Assembly: GCF_036323735.1 (NCBI RefSeq)
Contig: NC_086024.1
Coordinates: forward strand, 128,920,053 to 128,984,052
Direction: 5' to 3'
Source of the DNA: Rattus norvegicus
Lineage: Eukaryota > Chordata > Mammalia > Rodentia > Muridae
DNA: 64,000 nt
Within the stretch, counting starts at the first letter, position 1; each line of letters begins with the position of its first letter. This document shows, piece by piece, positions 22,854 to 34,125 of the stretch. A model generated the notes under the pieces. The model searched no databases, was not told the DNA's origin, and worked only from the letters and a program-made list of their open reading frames with translations. The translations under genes and the position numbers were made by a program.

Positions 22854-25800
22854 ATGGCTGGAATCTCCCCTGCTGACCTTGGCTGCCCAGATGGCAAGTT
22901 GGGAAGGGACACTGCAGTCCAGAAAGGCCAAGACAACAAGATACAAGTGGACAGTTCAACATTGTCCTCCTGCAACACTGACTTTGCCTTCAGCCTCTAC
23001 AAGGAGCTGGTTTTGAAGAATCCAGATAAAAATATTGTCTTCTCCTCTTTCAGCATCTCCACTGCCTTAGTCCTCCTGTCCCTAGGAGCAAAGAACAACA
23101 CCCTGAAGGAAATTCTAGAAGGTCTCAAGTTCAATCTCACAGAGACCCCTGAGGCAGAGATCCACCAGGGCTATGAGCACCTCCTACAGAGGCTCAATCT
23201 GCCAGGGGACCAGGTACAGATCAGCACAGGCAGTGCCCTGTTTATTAAAAAACACCTGCAGATCCTGGCAGAATTCCAGGAGAAGGCAAGGGCTCTGTAT
23301 CAGGCTGAGGCCTTCTCCACTGACTTCCAGCAGCCTCATGAGGCCAAAAAGCTCATCAATGACTATGTGAGGAAACAGACCCAGGGGAAGATCAAGGAAC
23401 TGATCTCAGTCCTAGACAAGAAGACATCTATGGTGCTTGTGAATTACATTTACTTTAAAGGTGAGGGTGGTCACTGCCTGGGAAGTGGAGGGAGAGGATA
23501 ACTGGCATCCTTTATACTGGCCATTGTAAAGCAGCTGTTTTACACCTTGGAGATAGATGTGCCTAATCTATTACACATACAACTTACCTCTCTAAAAATC
23601 TTGATAGTGATTAGTAGTTACCCATGTCTTATTTAACCTACTGTCAATGTATTCCTGGTAATCCAAGTCTGAATGCAGTACTAGTAGCTTCACCCTAAGC
23701 TCACACTTGGCTCAGTTCTGCCTTCCATTAAAGTTGTTAATACCGAGGAGCACCATCAACAGATCTCAGTGAGGGAGGACTCAGTCTCTTCCTGTTTTCC
23801 AATGCCTTCTAGACATTCTTCCCCCTGAGGACAACAGGATCGCAAACTCTCTCCAGACTCCAGTTTCACCATTTTCACTCTCATCTCTTTCTCACACACC
23901 TGTTTTTCAGAAGCTGAATTCACCAGGCTGAGATTTAGAGGTTGTCCTTTCAAACCAAACCTGTGGATCACTTCTCAACATAGTTCTGTATCTCCCAAAG
24001 TTTTTCCAGTCCTGATTATGAAAACAAAAAGGGGAAATAGTGCTGTTAAAGGTGCACTATTATCCGGGTTGCAGGTGTGGTCTCTGTGGTGCTGTGACAG
24101 TCTTACGATTTGCTTCACATTTAGGCAAATGGAAGATGCCCTTTGACCCCCATGACACATTTCAGTCTGAGTTCTACTTGGATGAGAAGAAGTCTGTGAA
24201 GGTGCCCATGATGAAAATTGAGAAGTTGACCACACCCTACTTCCGGGATGAGGAGCTCTCCTGCTCTGTGCTGGAGCTGAAGTACACAGGAAATGCCAGC
24301 GCCCTGTTTATCCTCCCTGACCAGGGCAGAATGCAGCAGGTTGAAGCCAGCTTGCAACCAGAGACCCTGAGGAGGTGGAAGGACACTCTGAGGCCCAGGT
24401 GCATGTCCTTAAGGCCCAGAAATGTCATTAATCTCTGTACTGCACTGTCCCTGTACCTCAGAGCCTCCTTTATACCCAGTGTAATGGTTAACATGTCAGC
24501 AGGGGACAGGTGGAAATGACTTGAATTCCCCTCTGGTTGCTCAGTTGTTTCAGGTTTGATGTCATTGTGGTTTCTGTATGTGACAATATGAGAACCAGAT
24601 GAAACAAGGAGCTGAGGTTTCCTCCCTCTCTAACAGTCTGAAAATTACATGTAGTCTTGAGTGAGTCAAGATTTGTAAGACAGGGAATTATGACTGACAG
24701 GAGAGGAGCTCTGAGAATCAGTTGTGCCCAGTGAAGTCATCTCATCCTCTAATCACTCATTCATTCCACATTGAGGAAATGGTGACTTGAAGACAAACTA
24801 TGTGCCAACCTTGGATTAGATTCTCAGACTCTAACAGAGATTAAAGCCCCAGAATTTTTATCCTTCTGGGCTTTGTTGTAATTGAGGAAGGGAAAGTATG
24901 AGAATGCAAATACAATGAATCATTACTTGATTACTTACAGGGAAGGAGTGGTGAGGCAAGAGGGGGATTGTCAGAAGATTAGAAACTCTGGAGCCCGATG
25001 CAGTGTGCTGTGTCAAATAGAACGCTCATTAGGTGATGTCTGAGGGTCAGCATGACAGGATAGAAGCACATTTGTGGAACTAGGAGGAAATCATTCTTAG
25101 TCAAGGAACAGCTAGGACTAAGTCAGGTTGCCTGTCTACTGTTCAAATTCTCAGTCACTGATGGATAGTTAATGCCCTAGGAAGAGCAAAGTCATGTGGT
25201 CTAGGCATGGGTGGAAGAGACCTTCAACCCAGGGACCGGACTGTCTGTGGAGAGAAACCCCAGGGACATGATGAATTTACAGGTACGTGGAGTCCTGGGA
25301 CTCTTACATTGCTATTTTCTATTCTCAGGAGGATAGATGAGCTGCGCATGCCCAAATTCTCCATCTCCACTGACATGAGGCTGGGGGATATCCTTCCAGA
25401 GCTGGGCATTAGGGAAGTCTTCTCCCAGCAAGCTGATCTGAGTAGGATTACAGGGGCCAAGGACCTGAGTGTCTCTCAGGTAAGACAAGAAACACAAGGT
25501 GCTTTGCCTTGTGTCTTAAATGTGGATGTCAAAAATCATGTGGGCATGTGGGGATGGTCTATGTGTGAGAACAGTAACATTTCTGTTTCCATCATGGTGA
25601 GGAGATCTTAAACATACCCTTGATATCCTGCTGAGTTCATGCAGCAAGTCCCTACTTTACCCCTTGGACTGAAACTCACCAAGGAGCCCATGGTTTGGAA
25701 GTACCTAGGCTTGGTGTGAGATCAGCATGAGTGCCAACCTGTGCCGCACTGCTGGTGACACCCACAATCCACTACAGGGGCAAGGCACATCCAGCCTCAG

Positions 25801-26582
25801 CTTCTTCATTGCAGTATTAGGACAATACTTCTCTAGGACATAGAATAGCATCAATAAAGATAATAGCAAGGGATCTATGACAGTTGTGCTGAAAGCCCTA
25901 GGAATAGGAAAGAAGATGCCTTAGACTCTCACTGTATACTTCTAGGTATACAGCATGGCAGTGCCTAATGTTCTATCTAGGGCCAAGTCAGAGCTGTGAG
26001 TTCACATGTGTTCCAGCAGGACATGGCAGTCTGGGAATGTGCAGCCATGTCCTCTGCATTGCTGATGTATATCCCAAGAAGGTTGGAGCAGGAGGATGCT
26101 GAATCCTGCACTGTCTGCAGCTCCCTGGCCATTCCCCATGGGGCTGCTGGGAGGCTGCCTGTGGGGAAATGCTTGTCATTGCCTACTTGTTTCCTCCTAT
26201 TGTAGTGACTGGAGGGCAACACTGTTTCTGACCCTGAGCAGAGACTTGGGAAGTCTAGGGTTAGAACTCATGGTAGAAATGAGGAAACCCACCAGCAGAT
26301 GAGGCAAGCACCCCCATCTTCTCCAGACTACCCTCCTGCCCTCCCTGATCTCCAGTGAGCAATGTGTTTCTCTCCCCACAGGTAGTCCACAAGGCTGTGC
26401 TGGATGTGACTGAGACAGGCACAGAAGCAGCTGCTGCTACTGGAGTCAAAATAATCCCAATGTGTGCAAAATTCTACTATGTGACAATGTATTTCAACAG
26501 GCCATTCTTAATGATTATTTCTGACACAAATACTCATATTGCCCTCTTTATGGCTAAAGTTACAAATCCCAAGGAAGACTAG
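22854..26582 (+). CDS. Serpin, Serpina3 family, Spi2A/Serpina3g-like, no signal peptide
   Basis: This gene encodes a clade A3 serine/cysteine protease inhibitor. Coding exons 22854-23460, 24125-24398, 25329-25479 and 26382-26582 have AG/GT borders and join in frame to 410 residues. Seen: sequons at N81 and N94; the inhibitory hinge GTEAAAAT at 357-364; the signature FNRPFL at 382-387; the stop after NPKED. Aligned to antichymotrypsin, P1-P1' is Met371-Cys372. The start ATG has G at -3 and +4. The protein opens MAGISPADLGCP, which corresponds to the second half of the usual Serpina3 signal peptide; the hydrophobic first half is gone. Mouse Serpina3g (Spi2A) opens almost identically and is a cytosolic cathepsin inhibitor, so an intracellular role is inferred. 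Odd: the conserved S-P-x-S-I shutter motif reads S-S-F-S-I (Ser65). An upstream frame may precede it. The exact paralogue name is not claimed. Expression is unproven. Confidence 0.87.
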
Positions 26583-27304
26583 AACTTCCCATATGGGGGT
26601 TGAGTGTGGGGTCTTCTTCCCAAGAGAAGGGAACTGAGTCTGTATGTAGGTCTCTGTGTTCATTTTGACTTCCATGCTCTGCTTGGCTCTGGCATGACTG
26701 GACTTGAGAGTAACACTAAGTATGTGGCCCCCTCATGCAGAGAAGCCTGTGCCTGCTCGATATCACACTCCCTTTCCTCTTGGCTGCACTAGCTCAGTTT
26801 CCTGGACCTGGAATCTGTTGTTTTTTCCATCTCCCTGCTCTCTCCCTTGAATCCGCCTCTATCCAAATGCCTGGGAGCTGGCCTGTAGGCTCCGTCTCAA
26901 TTTAGGGTCCAGTTATGCTTGCCTTCAGCTTCTGCAACATTCCTCTGACTATACAAGCTAACAGTCAAAACCATGTGGACCAAACAGGAAAGCTGCTGCC
27001 CTGTGACTAGTTGTAACATCTGGGACCACTTGGTGCCCTGTTCTGCCTCACCCTTTCTTGTCCTCAGGGCATTGCTGTCCACTGTCCCTTGCAGATTCTA
27101 CAGTCTTGGCCCACGTCTTGCACAGTTGGAGCCCTCTCTCGAAGCTGTATGGGGCATGTGGGTCTGACTAGCTCCTCCCTTCCTAGATCTCCTACTCAGG
27201 GAAGGGTGGTAGCCTTTCCCTATGTTCCCGGCTGACCAACTGCACAGGACAGATGTACACCTGCAACTTCATCACCCAAAAGGAAAGGGCACTAGCAAAG
27301 GATC
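26583..27304 (+). other. 3' UTR of the intact serpin
   Basis: This is non-coding sequence from the stop codon to the AATAAA. It is paralogous to 45910-46662 and, in reverse, to 10745-11422. The site corresponding to the U2 insertion in the second serpin falls in this region but the local wording has diverged. Confidence 0.6.
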
Positions 27305-27310
27305 AATAAA
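27305..27310 (+). terminator. Poly(A) signal of the intact serpin
   Basis: AATAAA in the context 'gatcaataaacatg' lies about 720 bp after the stop. Signals in the same context are kept in all three serpin copies (10739 reverse, 46663), which supports it as the family's poly(A) site. Confidence 0.7.
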
Positions 27311-30179
27311 CATGTGACTGTGCTGAGTGTGGCAGAATTCATTCAAGTCCTGTTGGCAGAGGGTAGCCTCTGGTAACAACAGGGCAGTAGAGATTGTCAC
27401 TCACATTCTGTGATTCCTATGATGATCCTCTGTGGTACATGCTATCATTGGTAGCATGGAAGAGGTAACTGTGGCCCAGAGCTTAGTCATTTCCCTATGA
27501 CACACAGCTAGAATTTATGATATTCCAAGTTTCCTGATGCTACCTACAGAGACAAACATCTCCAAACCATAAGTCTGATCATGAGATGTCCCAGTGGTCA
27601 TAGGCCGGTGGAGGAAAAAAAGAAAACTTCAGATACCTCACAGAGAACACAGAAAAAGACATGGAATGAGGAGAGGCGTTCTGTCCTGAGGCCAGAGGAG
27701 GAAGAAATGGAGATCAGAAGACCAGAAGGGTGTTCTGTGTGGAGCAAAGGGCACTGGAGGCATTTCTAAGACTCTGCGAGGTCAGTTTAGGAAAAGGGCA
27801 TCACCATCACTCACAGCACAAAAGAACCTGACCCTGTGATAACTTCCTGTGACTCAAAGACATGGGGACCTTTGCAAGAGTCAATCACTGCTCCTGTCTA
27901 GAACACGTAACCATGAGAGGCTACAGTGTAGAGAAATGGTGGTGAGAATTGTCATTGAGGCAAGCCTTAGGAAACATCAGGACACATCTGGAGAGAAGAG
28001 TGGGTGATTCAGCTCAAGGGGTAAGCCAGATAACTAGATAGAGGAGGAGAAGAGGGCAGAGTGCATTTGTGTGAACTGCTGGGTATCCGTGGAGAATCCT
28101 GGGAGCCTGCAAACATAGCCATAGTCTGGCAGGCAGAGGGAAAGGTGTCTCTCCAGGTTGAGAAAGCTGATCCTCAAGGCTCCTGAGAGCTCACAGTGAC
28201 AGATGGACCTGTGTCAGCAGAGAATTGCACACACAGGATTATGACCCAGTAAGCACTGAAGGACCACACATAGGACCATGGGATGAGAGAAGAAGGGAGA
28301 AATCTATTGTTAGCATACAAGTGCCACCACAGTGACAATGTGCCTAACTGTCAGTCAAGACCCTGAGCTGGACACCACATGCACTCCATGAGTTTGACTT
28401 GATTCACCTATATCCCTGCATCCATTTGGGCCTCTAATGGGGTATCTAAGGAGCCCATGGTTGAATAAATCTCATGATGCCCATGCAATGGGTCTGAAAA
28501 TTGTAGCCAAAGTCTTAGTCTATCTCTTAACAAAGTCTGGAACCCAGATATCAGGGTTTACTCCTCCTCATTCCTTGGGGGCTAACGTTTTGCATGCATA
28601 ATGACAATCAAATATTGTCCTGGTGAAGAAGTTGAGAGACCCAGTGTGCAATAGAGGTGACAGACTGTGGAGGGGAAAGATAGGTGCCTGCAAAGAGTGC
28701 TGTTCAGTGAGGTTCAATGCCTGGGAACTTCCTCCATCGCTCAGTGGTTTCTACATGCTGATCATCCATTTCTTAAAATTTAAAAAAGGGAAGCCGCTGA
28801 GGGGTGGGGTGTCAAGCATACCATATGCCTTGCTTTAATTGCTTCAGTCTTATGACCCACCAGGACTAATGAAACCCTGACATATAGTCACCTTTAGGCT
28901 TTACCCCAACTATCTGACAGGTCATTGCCAATGTCACCTATCTATACATCAATGACCAGAGAATGTCTGTCATGTGCAGTATGGGACAGGGAGAAAGGGT
29001 TATAATAACCATCAGCATCCTGGCTGCCACTTTCACCCTCACACTACCGCAACCCCCACAGCTACATCATAGGAACTGATTCAAAATGCAGGCATATGTC
29101 CTGAACTTGTCCTTCCAAGTGGTGTGTAGTTGCAGGACTAGAATCCAAAGCTTTGGTGTACCGCAGTAGAAGTGGAGGAGAATGGTAAAGCATCTTTGGA
29201 GAGGTTGATGCAGCAATCGCACTGTAGACAGGTATTCAGAGCATCAGGAAGCAGGGACAGCAAGGCAGTGAAGCCAGCATCCCCCGTGTTTCTTCATAGT
29301 TGGCAAAGGGCTGTGACTCAAGTGTCCACAGACAGGTGAATGGATGAGCAGAGTTTGTTCAGGCCACACACTATTACTACATTAGACAAACGAGAGAGAT
29401 GCCAACCAGTGTGTGAGCCTGCCAACCTGCTTACAGTGAAATAGCCGCACATAATAGGGTCCGTGCGATGTGACACATAGACATACAATACCCAGTACAC
29501 AGGGATTCATGAATATAAAGGGTGTTCTAACGATAATCAAGAGCTATGTGGGAAGGAGGGTGACTAATTAATGGGCAGGTAGTCTGTTGAGCAGTGATTA
29601 ACATAGCTTGAAAGTAGACACTGGATAAAGGGCCCAGACAGGAAATATGTATGAGCCCTGCAGGAGGCTCTCTGCGCTTAAGGATGTGAAGGGACTGTGC
29701 AGCAGAGGAAAGACCCAGGTGCTGGATATGAAGTTTGTGTGTGTGTTATTGGGATATGGGAACATAGCATGATATGGGGACAAAAGACCAGGCTCCACCA
29801 GAGCCTTGGGAGTGGGGAGCAGAGCTCCTCTGATTCACTCCCAGGCCTCCTAGGGAGGACTTGGCCAGCTGCAGTCCCTCCTTGCCAGTTCCCTGGCTTT
29901 GCCTTTTCACTGTGAGGAAAAATTAAAGTGTGATTAGATTCATCTCATCCCCTCCTCCTTTGGGGGCAAGGAGAAAATGTCTGAGAGTGAGTTTAAGGTC
30001 AGTAGGGCAACCTAGTGAGGTGCAGTGTCAAAACAAAACAGAAAACGAAGGCAGGGCATATGGAAGCACACATACACATTCATAAACACACAAAGACACA
30101 TTATATACCTGATCAAGGATGACTCAGTAGTAGGGTGTTTTCTGAGTATGTCAGGCTCTGAGTTCAATCTCGTGAATGC
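27311..30179 (+). other. Non-coding serpin downstream module, copy 2
   Basis: This block is collinear with 46670-49730 on the same strand and with about 7900-10738 in reverse. It includes the old SINE-like unit at 29985-30175. Short frames differ between the copies, so no gene is supported. Confidence 0.55.
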
Positions 30180-30420
30180 GCATGTGTGTGTGTACACATA
30201 TATATTATATGTATATGTATGTGTTGTAGGTATGTATATATATTTGCAAATGCACACACATAAACTTGTGTAAATATGTGTATTTGAATGTATTATACAT
30301 ACACACAAATGTATTTGTGTGTGTAAATACATACTTTTTCAACAAATTTTCATTTTGAACATATTTATACATACATACATATATTTATACATTTATTTTT
30401 ATATATCTCCAATAAATTGG
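30180..30420. repeat. Mixed TG/TA-rich low-complexity tract
   Basis: This is a run of TGTG, TATA and CATA units with no longer unit. It is the paralogue of the cleaner CA repeat at 7722-7781. Confidence 0.85.
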
Positions 30421-31104
30421 AAATGGACAAATCAGGTTGTTCTGTTCTTATAGTCTTGCACAGGTTTGGCTTGAGCAAGGGACACTTGGCCTTGAACTTG
30501 AGCAATTTGAGTTGCTACAAGCAGAACATAAAAGAAAAGACATATGTAGTCCTGTTATAGAAAACCCACATGTTTCCCAGAGAAATAACTGAAGCTGCTG
30601 GGACTCAGGTCAACTGCCTAGGGCTGCTGGCAGGAGGAGCAGGAAGAACAGGACACCTGATTCACAGACTCCTCTCTGCCCTTAGTCAGCCAGGTCACTT
30701 TCACTCCTTCCCTGATCCCCTGGACAGCTGAGGAAGGAGCAGGGATGCAGTTGTTAAGGTTCATCCTCTTCCTTAAAGTTCAAACTAAGTGTTCAGCATC
30801 TGAGTGTGATGGTCATCCTCCATCATTAGACTGATATGCACCCTGACATCACAGTGTTAAAAGCACCTGAGCCCACAGGGATGGGCAGGCAGGACATGTT
30901 TAACAGCCATGAACTCTCTAGCGATAAAATCTTGTCAGTCCCAGGAATGAGCAGCATTCGTCCACAATGTGCTGGGCAGAAAGGGAAATCAGAAGAGGTT
31001 GGCTTCCTGCATTTTCTAGTGACTGAGGATGTATGCGTCCCTAAATGTGACCTTCATGTCATCCCGCAGCAGAGAAGAGGCAGGCAGTGAAATTGAGGCT
31101 CAAG
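30421..31104 (+). other. Non-coding duplicated flank
   Basis: This block mirrors 6929-7500 and resembles 51330-51720. No gene is visible. Confidence 0.5.
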
Positions 31105-32162
31105 AGTATATTGATCAGCAAATAAGAGTTTGTTTTGGTTGGTTGTTTAGGCCCTGAGAGCTCTAGTCTGTCTGGTTTGTTGATATTTTTGTTCTTCCTA
31201 TTGGGTGCAGACCCCTTCATCTCCTTAAGTCCTTTCTCTAACTTCTGCATTGACGTCTTCGTGCTCAGCCCATTGGTTATCTACAAGCATCCTCATCTGT
31301 ATCACTGAGGCTCTGGCAGAGCTTCTCAGGGGACAGCTATATCAGGCAAGCACATCTTGGCATCAGGTATAGTGACTAGGGTTGGTGGCTACATATGGGA
31401 TGGATCCTCAGGTAGGGCAGTCTCTGGATGGCCTTTCCTTCAGGATCTGATCCACTCATTGTACCTGGATTCCCTCCCAGGGCAGAGTATTTTGTTTCCA
31501 GTTCTAAAAAGGACTTATGTATGTACATTTTGGTCTTCTTTCTTTTTAAGCTTCATGTGATCTATGAATTATATCTTGGGTATTCCAAGCTTTTGGCCTA
31601 ATATCCACTTATCAGTGAGTATATACCATGTGTGTTCTTTTGTGCCTAGGTTGCCTCACTCAGGATGATATACTCTAGTTCCATCCATTTGCCTAAGAAT
31701 TTCATAAAGTCATTGCTTTAACAGCAGATTAATATTCCATAGTGTAAATGTATCATATTTGCTGTATCCTTTTCTCTGTTGAAGGACGTCTGGGTTCTTT
31801 CCAGGTCTGGCTATTATAAATAAGGCTGCTATAAACATAATGGAACATGTGTCCTTGTTATATGTTGGTGGATATTTTGGGTATATACCTAGAATACACA
31901 TGCGGGTACCCATGGCTCCAGCTGCATATGTATCAGGAGATGTCCTTATCTGACATCAGTGGGAAGTAAGGACTTTGGTCATGTGAAGGCTCAATTCCCC
32001 AGTGTAGGGGAATGCTAGGGCCATGTGGTTGGAGTGGGTATGTGATTGAGGGATCACCCTCACTGAAGCAGGCAGGAGGAAATGGGATAGGGTGTTTCCA
32101 ATCGCAAACTGGAAAAGAGGATAACATTTGAAGTGTAAATAAATATAATACCAAATTAAAAA
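31105..32162 (+). mobile_element. L1 fragment with 5' inversion, mirrored copy
   Basis: 31105-31915 is the end of L1 ORF2 and the start of the 3' UTR read on the minus strand. 31915-32162 is the end of the 3' UTR on the + strand, with an A-rich end. It has the same internal join as 5886-6928, in opposite overall orientation. Confidence 0.8.
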
Positions 32163-32539
32163 TAGAAACACACACACACACACACATATACACAAAGGAG
32201 TTCGTTTTGACACACATCCTGTACACTAAGCATGTTCCAAAAGTACCAAGAAAGGGCAAGGCAGGACTACTGTCATGTGGATATTTGTGCTGTGTAAACT
32301 GAGTCAGGTGTAGCCTCCGCTCACCCTCTGTATATGTAGCAGTCTAGCATCCCATTGTCTCCCTGTGGATAAACCTCAGTATCAGGGCCATGCTGACCCT
32401 TGAGACTTTTTAGTTCCTTGGAAGGTTCATAGAAAAGATTCACTTCAAGCACTTCAAGGGAATGTGACCCTTGGATGCCCAGCCAGCTGATCAGGACACA
32501 GCCTACAGCAACTAATTCTCCTGTACATACATACATACA

Positions 32540-32570
<31 letters not shown>

Positions 32571-32571
32571 G

Positions 32572-32615
<44 letters not shown>

Positions 32616-33534
32616 AGACATACACATACTGTTTCAAAACTACCGTGCTCTCCAGCAGCACACAAAGGAGGAAGGAACAGGGTTGCAGGCTCACCCCAGC
32701 TGTGAACACCCAGAGTGAGCTCCCATCCTCTGAAGCACCCCTGCTCTCCTTCCTCTTCACTACCCAGCTGGGAGGATCTTCCTCTGGGCAGCCTGCTAGA
32801 GCTGCTCCTGCTCTGTGCCTCTGCTCTCTTCTCTCCAGTTACCTGCATTTGCATTAACCTCTAACATCAGCTCTGTAACACCTACAACCCTAGAACAGAT
32901 GTAGGGCAAGCGTCTGTCAAGATACTGCCAAGAGGATGCAGGCTAACATGGCTAGCTGTGAATGGTCCCTTTAAGGGGGGCTCAATGCAGAACTGAGCAG
33001 CTTTTCACTAGACATCGTGGTACAGGGCAGGTTTAACTCAAGTTCAGAGAGATTTGTGGACCTTTGAGGAAGCATAGTCCACAGTGAACTCTTACCAACA
33101 AGTCACAAAGAGAAAAAGGACTGGATAAGAATCTTGACATCAGATGGTTTGCCACCACTCTGGCTACACAGCAGGTACCACAACACCACGATCTCCAGGT
33201 GTCTACCCCCAACCCCTAGACCCAAGACTCAGGGCCAGCTTCTGTGGCCCATCACCTACCTCATGCATAAAGATCAGATCTAGATGCAGAGCATCAGTGA
33301 ATGAATGAATGCATGAATGTGTGAATGAATTCAGAATCGTGTTTGGGGTGTTTATGAATGCTAATATAGTAAAAGATGAGGTCTCAGTTTTATGAACAAA
33401 CCAAGATATTCACCAAGGCAGATGGGCCATGGAATGAAGAAAACAGAGCCTCAGCATGGAGGAGGCTCTGATGACAAGAGGCTTCCAGGAAGCTAAGCTT
33501 CTGGGTGGGCTGGGAGTCTCTTGCTTCTTCCTTT
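32163..33534. other. Non-coding duplicated flank
   Basis: This is the mirror of 4533-5885. A short (CA)n lies at 32167-32187. No gene is seen. Confidence 0.5.
32524..32613. repeat. (CATA)n-(CA)n compound microsatellite
   Basis: About ten CATA units pass into about 19 CA units. The frames running through it on both strands are translations of the repeat, not genes. Confidence 0.97.
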
Positions 33535-34125
33535 TTGTTTCTTGTCTCAACTTTATTTGTAAAAACACTGTAGGACACTGGTCATCTGCAAATAGTGTGT
33601 AGGTAGGTGTGTGACAGCAGTCTGTCTGTCTTCAAAGGAACCTTTTCTATGGTGCCTTGACAGGGTCCTGGGCACCTTTGGGAGCCTGAGCTGGACCTGA
33701 TGCCTGGGCCTTAGCTGGAGCTTTGGCCTCTGCTTTTGTGTGAACCTTGGGCTTGGCTTGGCAGAGCCTATGACCCTTGGCCATTTAGCTTCGAATCCTC
33801 CTCCAAAGCATGGGGTGAGCGATAAAGTCAGATGGCTGAGTTTATAGCTGGGGCCCTTTGGCATCTTGGACTTGTTGGCCTGAGGCTTCACAAGGGCCTT
33901 GAAGACCTCTGTGCATACACTCACTGCCTTTTAATTGTTGGCCTGCATCTTATTCAGGCCTTTCTTTTGCTTCTTGGCAAAGCACATGTTCCTCAGGAAC
34001 TTGGAGTCAACCCCCTTAAGAGATTTCTATCTTTGTGACAGGGTTTCTTAATGCAATTTCTGTGTCACTTGTAGGACAGGTTGTGTGTGGTATGGTTCTT
34101 GGACTTGGCCATGTCTGCATGGTAA
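33535..34125 (-). pseudogene. Rpl29-ps: Processed Rpl29 pseudogene, mirrored copy
   Basis: On the minus strand the start codon is at 34112, the stop at 33647-33649, the poly(A) signal (TTTATT on the + strand) at 33552-33557, and an A-rich tail is followed by the same flanking sequence as copy 1. It is a retrocopy of the 60S ribosomal protein L29 mRNA. It carries its own frameshifts and stops; for example, the central part survives only as a separate short frame. The flanks match those of copy 1 on both sides, so the two copies came from one insertion followed by block duplication. Confidence 0.9.

Noticed and set aside
21144..22856. A new signal peptide fused to the intact serpin by splicing of the leader exon
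   Set aside because: Joining 21217 to 22842 puts the leader frame out of phase with the serpin; it meets TAA at 22852. It is reported instead as an upstream frame.
32524..32613. A CRISPR-like or regularly spaced array
   Set aside because: This is a vertebrate microsatellite of CATA and CA units without spacers.
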